From Pristionchus mayeri (Eukaryota > Nematoda > Chromadorea > Rhabditida > Neodiplogasteridae), in the NCBI GenBank assembly GCA_036245805.1, contig BTRK01000005.1, positions 27,199,469 to 27,263,468 on the forward strand: a stretch of 64,000 nt of DNA. The letters are read 5' to 3'. A model generated the notes under the pieces. The model searched no databases. It was given only the letters and a program-made list of their open reading frames with translations, and was not told the DNA's origin. Shown here one piece after another: positions 51,301 to 63,200 of the stretch; positions within the stretch are counted from its first letter, which is position 1, and each line of letters begins with the position of its first letter. The position numbers and the translations under genes are program-made.

Positions 51301-53681
51301 AGTGCTGGCAGAAGTTCCTTCGCCCTCTCATACGCACGCGATAGACGGGAGAAATCGGGAGTGATGGAAGAAGATCCATCTGATAGTACCCCCATTCCAT
51401 CCCCTCCCTCCTCTCTCTTCCCGGGGGGGGGGGGGGTGACAATTGCCCAAATCGTCGCCGTTCGCTTGCGATTTGGCACAGCGACCTGGGACTTGTTTCA
51501 TTGTAACCAGTATGCGCTCCCATACATTTTCATATATTAGTCTTGTTATCAGGCGATTGTGAGTTTCAACGTATAGGGGGTCATGGAAACGCATAGACCA
51601 TTGATTTGGAGAAAAACTCACAATCACGGGGTAACAAGACTAATATATGAAAATGTATGGGAGCGCATACTGGTTACAATGACATAACTCCCAAGTCGCT
51701 GCGCCAAATTGCAAGCGAACGACCAAGAGTTGGGCAATTGTCACCCCCCCCCCCCTCTTCCCTACCCTTGGGAACACCATTCCTGTACCAGTCCTCTCGA
51801 ATCTTCACTCGGTCGATCATCTCGAAACCTGCCAATGTATTCAGAAGTTTTCTTGCTATGATGAAATACTGACAATAGTTGAGGAATGGGATGGAAATGG
51901 TAGTGCGTACCTCCGAAGAGTAGTTCATCTCCACTCTGTCTCACATAGAAGGTCGAGTCGTGGTCGATGATAGCAGGCAGGCCCTCCTTCAGATGCTCTG
52001 TCGGCTGCAATCTCATCATAGCTAGAGACTCACAGGGCCATGGAAGGAGATCTTCCAGAGGGGAGGGAGGGGCTTACCTTGATGACTGCATACTGGTGTT
52101 CCACGATGATCATGGGAATGGAATGGCCAGAGAGACGAGCGATGTCATTCGCCCAGATTCCACCTGCAGAGAAAGAGAGGAGTGGAGAAGTGCAGCTAGA
52201 GCCAGGGGGTCGATTGGTGCTAAGTTAGCATTGCTAACTGACCAGCATTGATGAGATTCCTCGTCTTGATGAGAGATCCATCGCCCAGTCCTACCAACCA
52301 CTCGCCCGTTGACTACAAGTGGGATAGAGATCCTATTCAAGTGATTCCAAGAGGGTCTCCTCTAACCTTATCATATCTGATGAAGTTGGGGATGGTCTGG
52401 TTGACGACGGAAGCACCGCGGGACTTCGCCCCTACAATGTCCACCATCTCCTCGGAATAACCTTGGCCGTCTCCATCAGTACTAATGAGCGTCTCATTAA
52501 TTGTAAGCTCAGTGGTCTTGATTACCATTGACGAATGCCTTGTTGAGTCCCTTCGAGTTGACGAATCCATCGTTGCTCGTGTAGAGACCGCCGAGGATCT
52601 GACAACATCCAGCATCGATAGATTACTCAACAGAGTCATTTGGGTATGTACCTCTTTCTGGTTGAGATGGGGCACCATCTCTCGTACTTGGTCGGGCGAG
52701 AGCAGAGTCGTCTTGCACACATCTCCCTCAACATCCATCCTCACTCTATGCACGGGACTACACTGACACGAACATAGTAGTATCCATTAGAATCTGCACT
52801 ATTAGTAAGCCGCCTTTAGTAGATTGGACATTACGTTACCCTCATGAGTTAGCAAAAAAAGGACATTGGACGGATTTTGCTTGTGAAGAGTGAACATAGA
52901 TAAAAAATGCGTGTTTGCGAGTGAGTGAGGCTTCAGTTGAACTCAGATACCTTGGCATTCGGATCTCCCGGTTTAGGCTACAACAATGTCTTCATAGGGG
53001 AGGCGGAGCAGCGAGTGTTCCTCCTTCCTCGTTCATTCCACCAACCTCTTTGTAGTAGTCTCTGGCAGTGTATTTCTTGAACTCGGCCAGTCTCGTCGCA
53101 TTGGTCGCCAGTCGAAGAGTGCCCGGACGGTTGAAGTTTATCGCCTCAATCATCATCATTCTCAGCTTCCCACTCTATCGAGACTCCTTTTGGCATAGAG
53201 AGGGTACTTCTATCACAATCATCATCACTCTCACCTCTCCGGTCTCCTTCTCCAGTCTGGCGTAGAGATCACACGAGTACGCCAGGATGGGCTTGTATCG
53301 ATGGGCGGGATGAGCAGCAGAGACAAGACCTGCAATTCCTCTTTCCCTCTTTGATCGTGACTCGTTATCTTCCTCACCGGGAGAATGGAAGCTGGTGGCG
53401 GTAGGAGATGCGACATGTTCCTTCTCCAGCAGAACTACATCCTACAATCAGCCTTGAGCCAGTCCCATGGGTGTCAGTAGTACCTTGATGTTCCTCTGAG
53501 TGAGATGGTAGGCACAGCTGCTGCCTGCCATTCCCCCTCCCACGATGACTGCGAAGGCATTCTGAGTGGACGAGCAACTGCAAGGAACAGCACTCCCGCT
53601 CCACGCCAGTCCTACTTGGTCAACTAACCGAGTCTGTGCGATTGCGCTCCGAAGAGCCGGAGATTGTCGAAGGCGTATCAT
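45376..53681 (-). CDS. Mitochondrial FAD-dependent dehydrogenase, sarcosine/dimethylglycine dehydrogenase family
   Basis: This family oxidatively demethylates sarcosine or dimethylglycine in mitochondria; PDPR is a non-enzymatic relative. Start ATG 53681: MIRLRQSPALRSAIAQTR, Arg-rich without acids, a plausible targeting peptide. The FAD-binding Rossmann motif is AVIVGGGMAGSSCAYHL (53560), then VVLLEKEHVASPTATSFHSP; the His sits where DMGDH and SARDH attach FAD covalently. The chain continues with FNRPGTLRLATN, ILGGLYTSNDGFVN, LINAGGIWANDIARLSGHSI, ELLFGGFEM, MTPDGYPLVGP, and WVSTGFLDGVSSAGGLGKYL. From 50690 a GcvT-type domain follows: MFYNWSYTDRLAGRP, CGVIDMSWKGKIEVKGPDAQ, then across a 2.6 kb intron DELQMFHHDSVRSQFILLTE, SELGVEAITAAGGPLGIVNF, SMRLEHGFKIWGRELTLDTN, GKDFIGKAST, GYSARLQKPIAFAWLD, with stop at 45376. 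Substrate is not assignable between sarcosine, dimethylglycine or PDPR-like function. The big intron holds an opposite-strand gene (48303-49841). Confidence 0.9.
46494..46812. mobile_element. Inverted-repeat element rich in CCCCCAATGG, in a dehydrogenase intron
   Basis: Left end GGTATTTCAGCCCCAA and right end TTGGGGGAAAAATACC face each other about 300 bases apart. Between them CTCTAACTGAGAGAG and CTCTCTCAGTTAGAG form an inner inverted pair, and several ACCATTGGGGG / CCCCCAATGGT copies occur on both strands. Arms are imperfect. There is no coding potential and C runs lie just outside both ends. Confidence 0.65.
47413..47632. mobile_element. Hairpin MITE-like element in a dehydrogenase intron
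   Basis: A palindrome of about 220 bases with ends CAGGGTTCGAAAG and CTTTCGAACCCTG. Arms contain CCTAGGGTGAAC, TTTGGGGGTGTACG and CACCCCAGAAGTG with near-perfect complements. The axis is at about 47525 around GTGGCACGAACACCCAC. There is no ORF. It lies between the exon at 47390 and the nested gene at 48303. Confidence 0.85.
48303..49841 (+). CDS. Lys/Glu-rich single-pass membrane protein, nested in a dehydrogenase intron
   Basis: ATG 48303 starts a 3-residue exon (MST), followed after a short intron by a membrane helix (FSPLVVVTFTIAWGILFCG) and SKKSPTKPT. An Ala/Pro/Lys linker (APNKEAPAKPVAPAAPPAAA) leads into Lys/Glu blocks separated by 40-50-base introns, several beginning GTACGGTAG (48690, 49017, 49181). 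One exon has normal composition (MGMDEKQKLIAKGTTRNKAD, YPIMKDIESDWDSAKDK). The gene ends with LAQPTQIHEVKETDGG and EKKPE, stop 49841. No MSP domain is present, unlike the similarly built gene at 38152; otherwise order (helix, Ala/Pro linker, K/E exons in phase 0) is the same, so they are probably paralogues or convergently built. The gene lies wholly within an intron of the minus-strand dehydrogenase, about 150 bases from the exon ending near 49990. Confidence 0.8.
51423..51756. mobile_element. Hairpin element bounded by G14 and C12 tracts, in a dehydrogenase intron
   Basis: Arms TGACAATTGCCCAA (51437) and TTGGGCAATTGTCA (ending 51743) frame a palindrome with ACATTTTCATATATTAGTC and its exact complement around a central spacer at about 51555-51615. 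The homopolymers G14 (51423-51436) and C12 (51744-51755) lie directly outside and extend the complementarity. No ORF is supported. Confidence 0.85.
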
Positions 53682-53963
53682 CTAGGACCAATCGGTTCAT
53701 ATTGCAAACTGCAGTTGTGAGAACAGATATTCGTTATCGTTTGAAACGATTTCGACAACCTTCCGGAGCATAATTAGAGATCATAATTTATCATTTGAAT
53801 CGTGATAAATTTTCAACAACAAGTGCATAAATAGAGAGTACGAAACTTGAACGGAGGAAGACGTGTACGAACATAGATCAAACAGGGCATATAGGTAAAC
53901 AATATGAAACGGTCATAATAATGAGTGTGAATTAAAGTGGGAGAATATTCTCGTGCCTCTCCT

Positions 53964-56900
53964 TCACGACAGTTGACTCTGCATCTCCAGCATCAGAGTG
54001 TTCTTGTGGGCGGGGAACTTGTGGGGGACGGAGGCAGCGTAGACGAAGATAGCCTCTGCCAGTCTAAACACAACCACTCTCACACTATCTGCAGGGGGAT
54101 ACATTAACGCCTATTCGACTTTGCGTGCGAACATCCAAATGTGTTTGCATCCTTTCTCCATCAGTCAGTCAGTCGTCAAGTAATCATCTTCTCATGCTCT
54201 GCTCACCTCTTCAACTCGCTCCTCTCTCTATCAGTGTTCACTCCTCCATTCGTGAGTCCGTTCACAACCAACTTCGTCAGGGCGAAGCACACCTCCGGAA
54301 GTACCTCACGCACCTATAAATTACAATTACTGATCAAAAATATATATGACCTATGACGGCACGGCAATTGTTTCATCGACATACCAGTTAAAAAATGGGC
54401 ACCCCTGTTCGGAAGGTGTACTGTAAAATTCAATTGCACAGCCCATGATGGTTCCCTGTGGTACTGTACTTTTTCGCCTGAGAGTCTGTAGCTTTTCTAC
54501 CGTTTCTGTCAAAATACTGTATTAGTGCTATACGGTTTTTGTATTTTCATTGATTTGTGTGAACGGGCGATGTTTACGAACCAAGCACAACACTACATTT
54601 ATAGCCGTGAAATACAGAACCGTAAATAAGGGATGTAAACCGTGTCGTTAAGCATAGAAATGACTGCACGTACCGCACCATTTTTTGATCAGAAAAGGGA
54701 CCATGACTTTCAACGGGATGTCGAGAAAAAAATTGCCGTGTGACGGGGCAAGCAATCAGTCCTCGATGCATTCCCTCTGCCCTCTACCGTACCTTGGGTG
54801 GCAGTCGATGGAAGTCAGCGAGGGCTGTCGACAGACTCTCCTGATCCACAGGGACGAATCGGATCTTTCGTAGCATCGAGATCACCTCACTCAACAGGAA
54901 GAAGAATGAAGCCAGCGATTAGAAGAGATGGAACGAGCCAACTAATACCATATGAGACCGTTTGCCTAAGAACCGAACAAAGGTTGGCACAGAAAAAAAA
55001 GTCGATTCTCTGATTTCGTGTCACTTGGGGTTCTCGAGGGTGCTGATGACGATAGGCACTCATTTTGCACATGGACCATCCGTTGGCTCCAGATGACGTT
55101 GCGTCGAATTCACATTTTCAGGCTTTCTACGGCTCTATGGAGCGCTAAAATTAGTCAAACAAGTTTGCTGGGGTAGAATTTTATGACGAACACGCCTGTA
55201 CAGTTCATTTGTTATGATTTTCTAATTAAAAAATTAAAAATTGAACTTCTCGCTGCCTAAATCCCGAGCTTAGCAAATGCATGGGTAGAACCGCCGTGAC
55301 GAGAGGATTCCAAATCAATAATTTTATCGAATTCCGACTTCAAAATTTTGAGAGAAATTAATTATTGTGAGCTCAAAACAGCCGAGAGAGCGTTGATGGA
55401 TGAGTCAAAGGAGTGAAAATGCCAGGGGGTTTGCGAGTGAGGCAGAGGAGGCGACTGCCAGAGGGTCTCAGGTCAAGTGAAGGAGGAAGATCGGACGAAA
55501 ACAGTCGAAATTGGGCTCAAATGGCGCACTTTTTATAAGTTCTCTGAGAAGTTCTCTCAAAATTTTGATGTCGTAATTATAAGAAATTATAGATTTGGAA
55601 TTCTATCGTCACGGCGGTTCTACCCATGCATTTGCTAAGCTCGGGATTTAGGCAGCGAAAACTTGAATTTTTAATTTTTTAATGAGAAAATCATAACAAA
55701 TGAACTACACAGGCGTGTTCGTCATAAAATTCTACCCCAGAAAACTTGTTTGACTAATTTTAGCGCTCCATAGAGCCGTAGAAAGCCTGAAAATGTGAAT
55801 TCGACGCAACGTCATCAGGAGCCAACAGATGGTCCATGTGCAAAATGAGTATGCCTATCGTCATCAGCACCATCGAGAACCCCAAGTGACACGAAATCAG
55901 AGAATCGACTTTTTTTGCTGTGCCAAACATCACTCGATCCGCTCGATTTTTAGGCAAACGATCTCATATACACATCATCGTAATCATAATATGCAGGGAT
56001 GGTTGGCTTACCGATGGTTTCCCTCTGCACACTTCCTCATGAGATTGATGGTGTCAAGTAGTTGGCAGAGACAAGCCTGTCCAGAGGGAGAGACACTCCC
56101 CGGACTGTCCGCTGCAAGTGCATCCCCCCTGTACAAACGCATCCCATTCACAGGAAATCCATCTTAATCACACGATGCATACAACTACGTGCTAATGCAA
56201 AAGGGACGAATTGGACTGACTCGCAAGATAGAACAGCTCCATTGCCTCGGCAGTCGATTCCATGATATCCACTTGGTTCCTGATTGAGTTGACGAGACGG
56301 TCGCAGCTCACCTGAGAAAGAACCAGACTAGGGAGGCAGACAGGACCACCAGCAGCTTCTCGTTTGGCAATACAAATGCTGTTCACAAAGTGAGGTCTCT
56401 TCCGATGCAGTTGTCCCCTCGTGGACTCCTCTCACCTCTACGGCCTTATCCAAATTGCCAGCCAGTTGGAAGAGTCGAATGGCATCAGCAGGTGCACCTC
56501 CGATGAGCGAATCCCGTGCCACTCGATCGATGACCGCATCCGCCTTCACATCGTAGCTGGAATCGAGAATGAACTGATGGAGATGAATGGAAGTGTCTCT
56601 CACTCATCGATGAGTCCCTGTGTCCTCCTTCCCTCCTTGGTTCTCTTCCCCAGTATGAGTCCATCCTCATTCGTGAGATAGACTGCTCGAGAGACGGCAG
56701 TCTCGAAGATGTCCCCTCGAGTCGGCCCTTCCACACCCTGCACTAGTATTCTCATTCCTTCCTATCTCATCATCTCCTTCTTGTACGTCCAATTACTACC
56801 TTGTTGTATTACAATCCCGAAACTCAAATCTGACTCATTCAAAGACAAGGGAAATGCTAAACAGAGTATCGCACCTTGAGGAAGTACCAGTAGTCGAGCG

Positions 56901-59900
56901 AGCGGGGAATGTCAGTCAGTTCGAACGCCTCAAATACCCAGATGGAATACAAATCTTCGAAGGAATACATTGATAAGTGAGTTGAGAGTATCGACTCCGA
57001 CCTGTCTCACCTTTGTATAGACATTGATTAGTCGTGCGAGGTTGAGATGACTGCGAGTGGGCGTCGCTGCTTCGAATCGCACTAAACAATTCTCATGACT
57101 TGCAAAATTAGCAAACAATAATTATATTACACTACAATAATCGCATAGATATGTAAATAAGTAGCAAACGCTATGTACTCGACGGAGTAGATCCCTCGAC
57201 TGACCCAATTCATCCGTGACTGCCCCCATGGAGAGCAGCTTGCTCTCGTGGGTGAGAATGGCCATGTGCACTGCCTCAGAAGGACCGAGAGCATCGAAGA
57301 TCACCTGGAGAACGAGACAATGAGGGGGGAGGGGGATGATCCATCCTCCCTCTCAATCTGCACATACCTTAATAGCCCTCTCTGGCTGTCCCGTGAGAGT
57401 GAGTGCAGTGAAGAAGTGGAACCACTCGGAGGAGGATCCAGACTGCATAAAGTACGACTCCCCTGCAATAGCCCTCTCCCATCCACTCCCTCATCCATCG
57501 TCTCCTACCCAGATCGACGGCGACCGTCTTCTGCAAGTCGATGTAGATGGGAGGAGGGAGGGAGGGGTCGACTCGAAGGGCCACCAGATGAGCCCACAAC
57601 CACTCCTCCAGATTGGACGCCGCTCAAGAAGGACACCCATCCAATACCACGTGACAAATAGAGTAATACAATTGAGGTGACACTAGCATCTACAAAGCAC
57701 AAAAAAGATGAGGATATCAACTCACCGGGTGGTTCCAGTCCGAGTAGTGCTGCATAGAGTGCTCTCTGGTGGATGTCTCCTACGTGATTCTGCTCGTGTC
57801 GCCATTCCGTACGCAGCTTCATCTAGACAATGTATCCATTAGGGGAGGCATCAAGGGGAATTCTCTCTCTCCCTCTGCTCTACCTTCATCTCCTCATTGA
57901 GTCTGGGTTGTGCAGCCAGTTGGTTGAGTGCAGCAACGAGAACAGCTGCACGGGGGAAGTGGGCGAGAGAAGAGAGTCCCTCCTGCACACACCACTCTCT
58001 ACCCCATAAGTTTTCTACTTTTAAAATAAATATCAAAACAAACAACAATGATTGTAACCTCGGTCTCACCTTGGCAGCGGCGACTTCTCCAGCTCTGAGT
58101 GCGTGGTAGGCGAGTTCCCATGCTGAGACGCCTCCCTCGAGGTCACCTGATCCCCCTCCATGCACCTACAACCCATATCTCCATCTCCCCGTCTTACTCA
58201 TCATATTCGAAAAATGCCTAACGACAAAAAATGTAAATTGAAAGAAGCAAGAAGAGAGATACCTTGAGGTATGCCATGATGAGACTCTTCATGCTGGGTA
58301 CTCCTCCCATTTCGGCCCTCTCCAGACAACGGGAGACGCACTCTCGCATGTGGACGCAGAATCTGCAGACATCATCGAGAGAGTGGAGTGCATGAATCAT
58401 CAGCACGAATTGATGATGGGAGGAAGACGTGGGCACTCACTGTTTCTCGAGTACTGCAGTGGCTCTCCTCACTAATTCATTGCTCTTCGCTGGTTCTTCC
58501 TCCGTCTCCAATCTCTCTCCGAACATTGCTGTCATCTGCACAACCCCTTTCCCCCACCACCATCAATGGAAGACTGACATATTGCCAGGCAGCCTGGAGA
58601 TCCTCCGATGCTCCTCCCTCCACTGCTGCCTCCATCATCATCTTATCCAGGGGCTTGCGACGACTGCTCTGGATGTACCTGCATGCTTATCATGCGCCCC
58701 TCCATTCACTTTCCGTATTGGTGCCAGTGAAAAATGTGAAGAATATGCAGAAAAGGGAAGGAGGGCCAGTATCACTAACTTTCTGATCTTATCACCGTAG
58801 AGTAATTCCCTCCTGGTGGGTTCTCCACTCTGGGCTACGAATCGACTCGTGGAAGCAGGGGAAGAAGCACGCATCTGAACTTTCTTCTCCCTTATCAGTC
58901 AATACTAATCAGCTTGAGTACGAACATTCTCCTTGTCCTTGCGGACTGGCTTGAGTGAGGGGAGAGGATTGGAGAGGAGTGTCTGGTTGAAGAAGGCACG
59001 TTCGATCTGCAGACGAGATCGCTCCTCCAACTCGGCCTCCTACAATAAATAGCAAGTGATCACCCCCAGAATAACCTTCCAGGCGGGGACAAATAACCAG
59101 TGCATCCCCAATAAACTCACATATTCGACATCGTCTTCTAGTGCGTGTCTGGCAGCAGCAGCAGCGGCAGTCGAAGGGGCTGCAGCTGTGAGAGTGGGCG
59201 GAGCTACGCGCAGAATCAAACCCTTCTCTCCGAATAACAGATTCTGCAGGAATTAGAGAGATTGTATAATTCATTCTATCGAGTAAGCAAGTACAGGAAG
59301 AGCAGCAACGTAGCGCAATAATCTACCGATCAATGGGTAGTCGTGCGATAAGAGACCACTACCCTTTACTCTAAACAAGAACGTGCCCCCAGTGAGAGAT
59401 GAGAGAGAGGAGGAGCAAAGAGACAGCGAAAGATGGCATGCTGTTTCAATACCATCCGTGCGATTTTACACGTCCGAATCACAGGATCAGAAAAGGGATG
59501 TAAACAAGTATTCTCGTCTCTCGATCGATCTGGAAGGAAGAGAAAGAGATCAGTATATTTGTAGAGCCCCTTTTTGGGGCAAGTAGAACTACATTGAAGT
59601 TTGCAAAATTAGCTTAAAATGTGAATCTTTCGTAACAAAAAGTACGCGCAAAAGGGGGGAGAAAAACTAACCTGTGTGGTACCCGCAACGGATTTCTTCT
59701 TGAGCAGGAACTCGCTGGATCGGAAGATGTTACTGAGATCGTCGGATAGTGCGGGAATGGGACGCTGAATACACGAAGAACAGGAATAGTCGAGGAAGGA
59801 TGGAGAGAGGAAGAGAGCAAAAGAGAGGAGCAAAATCGTACATAGAAAACAACTATGGGAAAAGCACGTGCTCTGTTCCTTGAAGTAATCTCACCTTCTG

Positions 59901-59981
59901 GCCAAAAGCTGCAGCTTCGACTGCTCCAACTGAGCTGAGCTTGTCAGCTCGAGACAACAAGTCGTCGAAGGCGCCTGGCAT
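53964..59981 (-). CDS. npp-13: Nucleoporin Nup93 (Nic96 family)
   Basis: Structural linker of the inner ring of the nuclear pore complex. ATG 59981: MPGAFDDLLSRADKLSSVGA, then RPIPALSDDLSNIFRSSEFL, an Ala-rich coiled segment (TAAAPSTAAAAAARHALEDD), RLQIERAFFNQTLLSNPLPS, and the helical solenoid: MTAMFGERLETEEEPAKSNE, MRECVSRCLERAEMGGVPSM, SAWELAYHALRAGEVAAAK, LSSLAHFPRAAVLVAALNQL, WRHEQNHVGDIHQRALYAAL, SSSEWFHFFTALTLTGQPER, FDALGPSEAVHMAILTHESK, LTDIPRSLDYWYFLKVQGVE, ADAVIDRVARDSLIGGAPAD, AIRLFQLAGNLDKAVEV, ending RLAEAIFVYAASVPHKFPAH, MQSQLS and stop 53964. No lesions. A foldback element lies in the intron at about 54860-56000. The FAD dehydrogenase starts 282 bases downstream on the same strand. 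Confidence 0.9.
54951..55968. mobile_element. Long foldback element, copy 3, in a Nup93 intron
   Basis: Inverted arms of roughly 390 bases (54953-55340 and 55590-55966) begin TGAGACCGTTTGCCTAAG and end in the complement, flanked by TA. Arms carry CCGAGCTTAGCAAATGCATG and its perfect complement near the centre. Internal sequence CGACTGCCAGAGGG matches the copy at 24871. No ORF of transposase type. Confidence 0.85.
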
Positions 59982-60559
59982 TGTGCGGCCTTAAATAGAA
60001 ATATCATTTTCCGTATTGCTCGAAACAATCAAAATTGAAAAAGTGTGATAGTGTAACGTCTCAGCACCAATTTTGCTTATAATTATAAGTGCCTGAGAAC
60101 CCGACAAGTTGAAAACAAAGAAAAACAAAAAAGACCAAAATTCAAACTTTTTTTCTGACTCGAATCTAGATCCAGTCCGGGTTTTCCAGTAACAGTAATC
60201 TTGATTGCTCGAACAAACTGATTTTATTTTTATTATTTATCGCTGGATGAAATTGAAATCGTATTAAATTCCGCCGGCAGCATTTTGATTCTGTATCGCC
60301 AACAACCTATTCCTATGAAAATGGTGAATTTAGGAAAAGCTTGAAATTTTGCTTGAGGGGCTCCCGATGAAGTACTGTACTCGGTTTGGAAATTGGAGAA
60401 AATATTCTACCTTTTTTAAAGTTCTGGCCCTGAACCCATTTTTCCATATTTTCTTGGTATTTTACGAATGTAGTTGTTATTTTGCCTATTTTATATTTCA
60501 GAACGATGCTGATTGTTTGAAGCCATTTGTGCAGCTTTTAACTATCTTCTATCTTCACA
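59982..60559. other. Divergent intergenic region between Nup93 and the TMEM180-like gene
   Basis: About 580 AT-rich bases, likely containing both promoters. No exon is supported. Confidence 0.5.
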
Positions 60560-62919
60560 ATGAACTGGTAAGAGCCTTCCATCGTTATCGTAATGCTCTT
60601 GTTCTGAAGTTGCTATCGATTATGATTTAGGTTTCATCGGAAGGCTCGCGACCCTATGGTTGCACTTGCTGCGGGACAGTTCGGACTCAGTCTGATGCAG
60701 ACTCTCTTCATGTTCTATTACGTGAAGGTGGAGCAATTTGTTATACTAATCAGATCCTAATTACTGGATAAGTATTTGAGGTATATCTCAACGTCTTCAA
60801 GATCTCCGAGACATACTTCGCCATAGCCCAAGCGTTGTTCTTAGTATGGAATGCGATCAATGATCCACTCTTCGGATATCTCCAAGTTAGCCCTTCCACA
60901 ATCATTTATATCATGATCATGTCGAATAGTCATCTGGGAGTACTGTATATACGAAGCAGGACTCATCTTCGTCATGGCTCTCCGATCGTCGTGTAGTGAT
61001 GCGTCGTCTCGCTCCAGCCATGGCCATCTCATTCATCTGCATGTGGCAGTGGATGCCATACGAGCAAGGTACTCTTACTCCCATTCCCATCGATCACTCA
61101 GTGCGACCCAAGTATAAGGGAGTGAGTGATATTTGCAGGAGTGCACCTCTCCGTATCTCTCTTCTTCTACGACGCCTTCTTCAGGTTCGTCCAGTATTGA
61201 AGGAAGCTAGTTGATCTCGCTTTGTTCAGTGCAATAGGTGTGGCGTGGAGTGCAATGTTCGCAGAAGTGGAGGGAGGAGTGGTAGGGAGAGCATCGGGTA
61301 GGGTAGTGGGAATGATGATCTCAGAAGGGAATGGAGATTGCAGCGATGAAGCATTCCCAGCTGGCCATTCTTCTCTCCGTCAACGTCATTCCAATCGCGG
61401 AGAAGATATCGGGCAGTCTGGACGTCAGTCGATAGTCATTCCCATCCACAAACAGTCTTCTGTAAAACAGTCTTAATCTTGTTTCAGAACTTCTGGGCAT
61501 TCCAAGTGATGTCAATAATTGTGGCTGTGTTGGGGGTTGGCTGTATGTTCCACTGCTCTGATCCTTACTTCTCGAGAAAGGAAACTCTTCCAATTACTGG
61601 TAAAAGTTTCTAATCCTCTTCCATTTAGTTTTTGTTGATATTCAACGTATAACTTTGAGCGAGTAAGCGAGACGACGAACGCAGTTTATTGAGCAGTGAT
61701 GAGGTGTCAGAGGTCAAAGATCAATCCGAGTTGAGCATGACCAGTGTGAAGCAAGTAAGTTCCCGATGGAAGAACTGTTCCCTAGTAGATTCTTGGCAGC
61801 TGCTAGTCCGCCGTGATTTCCTCGCCATTCTCTTCGTTAATTTCATCCACAATGCGAGGTTTGAAGTGGATGAACCACTGGGATAAGCACTCCTCCACAG
61901 ATCAGTCATGCATCTCAACTTTGCATCCATCACAACGGAACTGCTCATTCCTTCGAGTATCTTGACGAAGGTATTACACATCCATTTCTAGCTAATTCAG
62001 TATTGGCAGGGATCGATCTCGCTGGCGGTCTTCTATGCATGTTGCACTCTCGCTCCCCAGATAATAGCCATTCTGTCTGAAGGTGGGCTGAGCTAGAGGG
62101 GGATCAAGTGTAATCTTCTCTGCAGGAGTGGTCATCCGAATGGGAGCACACGCTATCGCCCATGCCTCTTTCCTGCTTACGGTGAGTAGGACACCATTCA
62201 CCCTTTCGGGATATTGTCTTGCAAGTTAGGTGATGCTCGGATGGAAGTTCCCTCTTGGTTGACTGAGATGATTGAGGTGATTGCATCGGGTGTTCTCTAT
62301 CTCGTGGGCTCTTCCCCCTACATGGTCATGCTCTTCATGTTTGTGGATAGGTCAGTACCATCAATGGTCACAATGCATCTCATGCCAATCTTGTGTTGCA
62401 GTGTGGGAGTGCACTCGATTGCTCCTCTCTTCAATATTCTCATCTCTGAATTCATCGAGGACGACCATCGGAGACACGAGAGGAGGCCAGTTCACTCTCC
62501 CCATCCCCCTTACCTCCTCCCCTCTTCCAGTAAACCTCTCTCTTCTCTGGTCTTCGGAGTGAATGCCCTCTTCGTCAAACCAGCTCAATCGATTGCCCCT
62601 CTTGCCGTGGTCCACTATCTCAACTCGTACGGATACGAGGTACAGTAGGATGCGACGGAATACGGTAGAGGTGATTGTTGAGGAGTACAAGTCGTCTCAT
62701 TCTGCGAAGGGAGAACTGGAAGAAGCGACTCGATTCATGCTCTTCATCCCTCCTCTCCTTCTCGCAACTGCACAATGGATTGCATTCAGGTAGGGAAGGG
62801 AATCGAGTAGATCATTCCATGAATGCGAGTGGAAGCACCTTCTCTCTCTCTCTCTCTCTCTCTGCAGATCCTACTCTCTGGCAGAGAGGAATCGACGAAC
62901 GTCCACCCACACCATTTAA
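60560..62919 (+). CDS. Major facilitator-like membrane protein, TMEM180/MFSD13A family
   Basis: Polytopic membrane protein related to major facilitator transporters; the substrate of this family is not known to me. The start is an 8-base exon, ATGAACTG (60560), whose last two bases join the next exon to read MNWFHRKARDPMVALAAGQF. Family-specific segments follow: QTLFMFYYVK, VYLNVFKISETYFAIAQALF, LVWNAINDPLFGYLQ, RLAPAMAISFICMWQWMPYE, GVHLSVSLFFYDAFF, HSQLAILLSVNVIPIAEKI, NFWAFQVMSIIVAVLGVGCM, a cytosolic loop with SLLSSDEVSEVKDQSELSM, FLAILFVNFIHNARF, HLNFASITTELLIPSSILTK, SLAVFYACCTLAPQIIAILS, LYLVGSSPYMVMLFMFVD, HSIAPLFNILISEFIEDDHR, LFVKPAQSIAPLAVVHYLNS and FMLFIPPLLLATAQWIAF, with stop 62919. 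The count of about twelve hydrophobic segments fits. A TC repeat lies before the last exon. Confidence 0.85.
62843..62866. repeat. TC dinucleotide tract at an intron end
   Basis: An alternating TC run forms the polypyrimidine tract directly before the acceptor of the last TMEM180-like exon. Confidence 0.8.
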
Positions 62920-63200
62920 TGGATGGTTTTACATTGTACATGGGATATTTGTTGTCGTCATAATCAACTTGCTTTCATTTATCGTGTAAGTATTGTAAAT
63001 TATTTGACTCATCGTAATCTGTGAATGCATCGACCTAGTCATATCCGAAAACAACTGTGATTATAGATCTCGATTGTTGATCGATAATAAAATATATTAC
63101 GAGGTATTTGTCCAATGAGTTATCGTTGATCGTTGTAACGATGCTGCCTATCTGATCTCCTTTGGGAAGGTACCGTATCCCTAATAAATGAATGATCAGA

